9,531 bases of DNA. It comes from Oscillospiraceae bacterium (lineage in GTDB: Bacteria; Bacillota; Clostridia; Oscillospirales; Acutalibacteraceae). The notes beneath the pieces are model-generated. The model was not told the origin of the DNA and made no database searches. It worked only from the letters and a program-made list of their open reading frames with translations. The translations under genes and the position numbers were made by a program. The stretch's first letter is position 1. Every line of letters starts with the position of its first letter. Below, piece after piece: positions 6,230-9,531 of the stretch. The stretch lies in NCBI GenBank assembly GCA_029012165.1, contig JAQXLO010000038.1, positions 1 to 9,531 on the forward strand. Reading direction: 5' to 3'.

Positions 6230-7085
6230 CAAGGACACGAAAATTCTCATTGTCGGTCTGGGTCTCATCGGCGGCAGCTATGCATGGGCACTTTCCAGCC
6301 AAGGGTATGAGGTCGGCGGCATGGCACGGCGCAACGAAGTGATCGACTACGCACTGGACAGGGGTTGGATCGCCCACGGCAGAACCGATATGGATCCCTA
6401 CTACATCGGGCAGTTCGACCTGATCGTCTTTGCCCTGTATCCGCAAAGCTTGCTGGAATGGCTGGAGAAAAACCAGCAGTATATCAAAAAGGGCGCTCTG
6501 CTCACAGACGTGACCGGCGTCAAGCGGTGCATTGTCTACGATGTGCAGAAAATGCTGCGCAGCGACCTGGAATTCATCGGTGCGCATCCCATGGCAGGAC
6601 GGGAGAGCAGCGGGATTGAAAATGCGGACAAGGACATTTTCAAAAATGCCAACTACATCGTCACACCAACGGATGCCAATTCACCGCAGGCCATTGATGC
6701 GTGTATGCAGCTGGGTAAAATTCTCGGCTTCCGAAACATTTCAACCCTGACCCCCGAAAAGCACGATGAAATGATCGGCTTTCTTTCCCAGCTAACCCAC
6801 TGCATTGCCGTTTGTCTGATGACTTGCAGAGATTCCGAAAGCTTCGTGGACTACACCGGCGACTCCTTCCGTGACCTTACACGGATCGCCAAGATCAACG
6901 ACCGTATGTGGAGCGAGCTGTTTCTGTTGAACAAAGATGAACTGGTACAGCAAATGGATCTGTTTGAGCGCCAGTTTCAAACGCTCAAGCAGTACATCAT
7001 AGATGACAATACGGCGGGGATGCGTGAAATGATGCGCTGCTCCACCGAACAACGTAAACGATTTGAAGTCAGAAAGGATGACTAA
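6219..7085 (+). CDS. tyrA: Prephenate dehydrogenase
   Basis: This enzyme oxidatively decarboxylates prephenate to 4-hydroxyphenylpyruvate, the precursor of tyrosine. From ATG 6219 the protein has 288 residues, which fits the monofunctional form. An N-terminal Rossmann fold carries GLGLIGGS at 13-20. Family motifs follow: DVTGVK at 97-102, GAHPMAGRE with His123, KHDEMIGFLSQLTH with His182 and His194 (the second a candidate for the catalytic His), and GDSFRDLTRIA at 214-224. The helical C-terminal domain follows, and no ACT domain is visible. Tyrosine control may therefore come from the leader rather than from an ACT domain, although TyrA proteins without ACT can still be feedback inhibited. 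It overlaps aroA by 11 nt. The DAHP synthase start lies 4 nt after its stop. Confidence 0.94.
   Translation: MTINKDTKILIVGLGLIGGSYAWALSSQGYEVGGMARRNEVIDYALDRGWIAHGRTDMDPYYIGQFDLIVFALYPQSLLEWLEKNQQYIKKGALLTDVTGVKRCIVYDVQKMLRSDLEFIGAHPMAGRESSGIENADKDIFKNANYIVTPTDANSPQAIDACMQLGKILGFRNISTLTPEKHDEMIGFLSQLTHCIAVCLMTCRDSESFVDYTGDSFRDLTRIAKINDRMWSELFLLNKDELVQQMDLFERQFQTLKQYIIDDNTAGMREMMRCSTEQRKRFEVRKDD
7071..7077 (+). promoter_or_regulatory. Ribosome binding site of the DAHP synthase gene
   Basis: AGAAAGG lies 12 nt before ATG 7090. ATG 7078 abuts the site directly and TTG 7063 lies upstream of it, so 7090 is the best of the in-frame candidates; 7096 is possible but further away. Confidence 0.5.
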
Positions 7086-7089
7086 CGAT

Positions 7090-8118
7090 ATGAACATGGA
7101 ATTTAAAAGAGAGCTCCCGACTGCCCGTGTGGTTCGGGAAATGTACCCTGTTTCCGAGGAATTGTACGCCAAGAAAAAGGAAAATGACGAAGAGATCCGC
7201 AAGGTATTCACCGGCGAATCCGACAAGCTGGTGCTTGTCATTGGACCGTGCTCCGCAGACCGTGAGGACGCCGTGCTGGAATACATCGCACGTCTGGCGG
7301 AAATCCGAGAAAAAATCAAGGACAAGATCGTCATTATCCCCCGCATCTACACCAACAAGCCCCGCACCACGGGTGACGGCTACAAGGGTATGCTTCACCA
7401 GCCCGATCCCAACAGCCAGCCGGATATGCTTCGAGGCCTGATCGCCATTCGCAAGCTGCACATGAAAGCGCTGGAGCAAACAGGCTTCTCCTGCGCCGAC
7501 GAGATGCTTTACCCGGAAAACCACCGATATCTCAATGACCTGCTGTCCTATGTGGCAGTCGGCGCCAGATCGGTGGAAAACCAGCAGCACAGACTGACCG
7601 CCAGCGGTCTGGACGTCCCCGTGGGCATGAAAAATCCCACCGGCGGCGACCTGTCCGTGATGATGAATTCCATCACCGCTGCCCAACACTCCCACACCTT
7701 TGTCTACTCCAACTGGGAAGTGACCAGCGCCGGCAATCCCCTTGCCCACGCCATCCTGCGTGGTTCTACCAGCAAACACGGGCGCAACATCTCCAACTAC
7801 CACTACGAGGATCTGATGCTGCTGTGCGAACTGTACGACAAGAGTAGTCTCGTCAATCCCGGCGTGATTATCGACACCAACCACGCCAACTCCGGCAAAA
7901 AGTGGGATCAGCAGCCCCGTATTGCCAAGGAGATCATGCACAGCTACAAACTCTCCGGCGATATCCGCAAGCTGGTGAAAGGTCTGATGATCGAATCCTA
8001 TCTGCTGGACGGCTGCCAAAAGCCCTCCGGCGATGTGTACGGACAGTCCATCACCGACCCCTGCCTCGGCTGGGAAAAGACGGAGAGACTGATTTTGGAG
8101 CTTGCCGAGCTTGTCTGA
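7090..8118 (+). CDS. aroG: 3-Deoxy-7-phosphoheptulonate (DAHP) synthase, class I AroG-like
   Basis: This enzyme makes the first committed intermediate of the shikimate pathway from phosphoenolpyruvate and erythrose-4-phosphate. With ATG 7090 the product has 342 residues, close to the 350 of E. coli AroG. Metal ligands expected for the family are present: Cys54 in IGPCSADRE, His265 in DTNHANSGKK, Glu302 in MIESYLLDG and Asp323 in QSITDP. The substrate-binding segment PRIYTNKPRTT is at 84-94, and VGARSVENQQHR is at 157-168. Fusion to a chorismate mutase or a ferredoxin-like regulatory domain is not seen. Feedback ligand (Phe or Tyr) and isozyme letter cannot be read from the sequence; the symbol follows the closest E. 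coli type. It is the last gene of the operon, so the pathway entry enzyme is under the same Phe/Tyr attenuator as both terminal branches. No terminator was seen between it and the next gene. Confidence 0.93.
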   Translation: MNMEFKRELPTARVVREMYPVSEELYAKKKENDEEIRKVFTGESDKLVLVIGPCSADREDAVLEYIARLAEIREKIKDKIVIIPRIYTNKPRTTGDGYKGMLHQPDPNSQPDMLRGLIAIRKLHMKALEQTGFSCADEMLYPENHRYLNDLLSYVAVGARSVENQQHRLTASGLDVPVGMKNPTGGDLSVMMNSITAAQHSHTFVYSNWEVTSAGNPLAHAILRGSTSKHGRNISNYHYEDLMLLCELYDKSSLVNPGVIIDTNHANSGKKWDQQPRIAKEIMHSYKLSGDIRKLVKGLMIESYLLDGCQKPSGDVYGQSITDPCLGWEKTERLILELAELV

Positions 8119-8140
8119 TCGACAAATTGTAAAGATTCTA

Positions 8141-8169
8141 TTGCAAAAAAAGTTGTAATCTTATATAAT
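8141..8169 (+). promoter_or_regulatory. Sigma-A-type promoter of the alpha-mannosidase gene
   Basis: TTGCAA at 8141-8146 and TATAAT at 8164-8169 are separated by 17 bp. The start point would be near 8176, giving a 5'UTR of about 46 nt. This separates the mannosidase gene transcriptionally from the aromatic operon, although readthrough remains possible because no terminator is visible in 8119-8140. Confidence 0.7.
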
Positions 8170-8181
8170 TATGGGCAATAT

Positions 8182-8198
8182 GCAGATTGAAAATCTGC
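8182..8198 (+). other. Hairpin in the 5'UTR of the alpha-mannosidase gene
   Basis: GCAGATT (8182-8188) and AATCTGC (8192-8198) form a perfect 7-bp stem with a GAA loop, starting only a few bases after the predicted transcription start. No T-run follows on either strand, so it is not a terminator. It may stabilise the 5' end of the mRNA or serve as a small operator. It ends 11 nt before the AAGGAG ribosome binding site at 8210-8215. Confidence 0.55.
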
Positions 8199-8221
8199 CA
8201 AAAGTTAAAAAGGAGAAAGCT

Positions 8222-9531
8222 ATGCAGTCTTTAAATCCGAGAGTTCTAAAGTTCCAGATCAGCAGAATCGAACCGTATATCACCACGGACTGCGTTGAAA
8301 TTCCCGAGTGGGACAGCTACACGGGTATGCACGTCAGCCCCAACAACATCGTTTTGGATGACGCACCGCACACCACCATGAAGTTGGGCGATCGGTGGAT
8401 GGTCGGCTATGACGAAACACGATATTTTGAAGCTACCGTTACCGTCCCGAAAACCCTTGTCGGAAAAAAAGTCTATCTCACCATCGACTTCGGCGGCGAA
8501 TCCCTTGTGCGCATCAACGGCAAAATCGTCGGCGCAGTCAGTTCCCGTGAAAACTCCGGCTGGGTGCACAGAACCGAGATTCTCTTTCACGAACCGTTTC
8601 AGGGCGGTGAGGTGCTGCACATCCAGGTGGAAGGCACCGTTGATACCGCTGCCTATTCCGGCTACAATGCCGCCGGTCAAAGACCCTGCCTTGCCTGCGA
8701 GAACGGCATGGATTACAAACTGTGTTCCGCTGCACTGTACGCCGTAGACGAAGCCGCCGAAAAGTTCTGGTTCGACATTAACGCCGCATTCGGCGTCTAC
8801 GAAAACACGGACGACAACTATGTCAAAACACGCCTGTTCAATGCCGCAGACGATGCACTGCACACGCTGGATTTCGACATGGGCAAGGAAGCTTTTCTCG
8901 CCAGCGTTCCCAAGGCACAGGCAGTTTTGGATGACCGCCTTGCAAAGATCGACTATGCAACGCCCGGCGAAATCCTCGTGGCCGGTCACAGCCATATTGA
9001 CGTGGCATGGCTGTGGACGATCAAGGAGGTCATCCGCAAGACCGCACGGACTTTTTCCAACAACCTGTCCCTGATGGACAACTATCCCGACTTCAATTTT
9101 TCCCAGAGTCAGGCTGTCCTGTACGATTTCATGAAAAAGTACTACCCAGACATTTTTGAAAAAATCAAGGAAAAGGTCAAGGCCGGTCAATGGGAAGTGC
9201 TGGGCAATGCATGGGTCGAAGCCGATACCAACATCGCCAGCGGCGAATCCCTGATCCGTCAGCTTCTGTACGGCAGAGAATTCTTCCTCAAGGAATTCGG
9301 CATCGAATCCGAGGTGTATTCCCTCCCCGACTGCTTCGGCTTTACATGGGCACTGCCGCAGATCATCAAGCGCTCCGGCATGAAGTACTTCTTCACCTCC
9401 AAGCTGACCTACAACGATACCAACGAATTCCCCGTCAGCACCTTCCGCTGGAAATCTCACAGCGGTGACGAGGTACTCTCCTATATGCTCAAGGAATCCT
9501 ACAACGGCGATAACCAGCCCGATTACCTGAT
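8222..9531 (+). CDS. GH38 alpha-mannosidase, N-terminal part (truncated by window edge)
   Basis: This is a glycoside hydrolase that removes terminal alpha-mannose residues from glycans. Only the first 436 codons are present; family members are usually 800-1000 residues or more. ATG 8222 has AAGGAG 6 nt upstream. There is no signal peptide, so the enzyme is probably cytoplasmic and acts on imported oligosaccharides. Residues 1 to about 240 are a beta-rich N-terminal region like that of the Ams1-type subgroup. The catalytic domain starts near 250, with GHSHIDVAWLW at 255-265 (His258 and Asp260 as zinc ligands). NAWVEADTN follows, and LPDCFGFTWALPQI contains the probable nucleophile Asp370. The open frame was read through to the window edge without a stop. 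It is unrelated in function to the upstream operon and has its own promoter. The exact mannosidic linkage cannot be told. Confidence 0.9.
   Translation, partial: MQSLNPRVLKFQISRIEPYITTDCVEIPEWDSYTGMHVSPNNIVLDDAPHTTMKLGDRWMVGYDETRYFEATVTVPKTLVGKKVYLTIDFGGESLVRINGKIVGAVSSRENSGWVHRTEILFHEPFQGGEVLHIQVEGTVDTAAYSGYNAAGQRPCLACENGMDYKLCSAALYAVDEAAEKFWFDINAAFGVYENTDDNYVKTRLFNAADDALHTLDFDMGKEAFLASVPKAQAVLDDRLAKIDYATPGEILVAGHSHIDVAWLWTIKEVIRKTARTFSNNLSLMDNYPDFNFSQSQAVLYDFMKKYYPDIFEKIKEKVKAGQWEVLGNAWVEADTNIASGESLIRQLLYGREFFLKEFGIESEVYSLPDCFGFTWALPQIIKRSGMKYFFTSKLTYNDTNEFPVSTFRWKSHSGDEVLSYMLKESYNGDNQPDYL

Noticed and set aside
7063..7080. TTG 7063 or ATG 7078 as the DAHP synthase start
   Set aside because: Both lie before or directly against the AGAAAGG site; ATG 7090 is better placed.
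7069..8019. 316-codon minus-strand frame opposite the DAHP synthase
   Set aside because: Antisense shadow of a gene with all catalytic residues visible; no plausible start signal or domain.
8130..8162. AAGATT...AATCTT inverted repeat between the operon and the mannosidase as a terminator
   Set aside because: Six A/T-rich pairs with a loop of about 20 nt and no T-run; it also overlaps the promoter.
340..8184. Near repeat ATGGGCAATRTGCA at 340-353 and 8171-8184, just downstream of two promoters
   Set aside because: A 13 of 14 match between two places in 9.5 kb is expected by chance several times, and the positions relative to the -10 boxes differ.
8246..9460. 404-codon minus-strand frame opposite the GH38 gene
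   Set aside because: The plus strand carries a clear GH38 catalytic domain, while the minus frame shows only shadow-type repeats of Val/Gly/Phe.
1..9531. CRISPR array, insertion sequence, prophage or tRNA/rRNA genes
   Set aside because: No repeated spacer pattern, transposase or integrase motif, or structural RNA sequence was recognised.

Overview
The window looks like a stretch of a mid-GC Gram-positive chromosome, most likely a gut-type Clostridia (Ruminococcaceae/Oscillospiraceae-like). The basis is the strong GGAG-type ribosome binding sites, consensus sigma-A promoters, an AroE-AroK fusion, Clostridia-like versions of AroC and AroA, and a lipoprotein signal peptide ending CAAC-GG. This is inferred from protein style only; no taxonomic marker gene is present.

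Layout. Positions 1-122 (minus strand) hold the first 40 codons of a lipoprotein running off the left edge. Its promoter lies in a short AT-rich divergent intergenic region. A perfect-consensus promoter (TTGACA, 17 bp, TATAAT) at 276-304 fires rightward into a leader of about 260 nt. The leader contains an unlisted 56-codon ORF (334-504) with 11 Phe/Tyr codons out of 18, and then a Rho-independent terminator (539-572). An antiterminator helix (488-504 with 537-553) is mutually exclusive with that terminator and covers the leader stop codon. Together these form a textbook ribosome-mediated Phe/Tyr attenuator. A second terminator-like hairpin (427-457) sits inside the aromatic codons themselves.

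Positions 590-8118 are one tightly packed operon: pheA (chorismate mutase/prephenate dehydratase), aroB, aroC, aroE-aroK fusion, aroA, tyrA and a class I DAHP synthase. Genes overlap by 4-16 nt or are separated by 4-12 nt. The operon supplies the first step (DAHP), most of the shikimate trunk, and both terminal branches to Phe and Tyr. 3-Dehydroquinate dehydratase (aroD/aroQ) and all trp genes are absent. The leader is rich in Phe and Tyr and has no Trp, which fits this gene content.

The main anomaly is an in-frame TAG at codon 14 of aroE, exactly at the variable residue between the two shikimate-binding serines. The rest of the AroE-AroK frame is intact. It could be a fresh nonsense mutation, an assembly error, or a suppressed/recoded amber codon.

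After the operon, a separate promoter (8141-8169) and a 5'UTR hairpin precede a GH38 alpha-mannosidase gene that runs off the right edge. No mobile elements, CRISPR arrays, rRNA or tRNA genes were seen.
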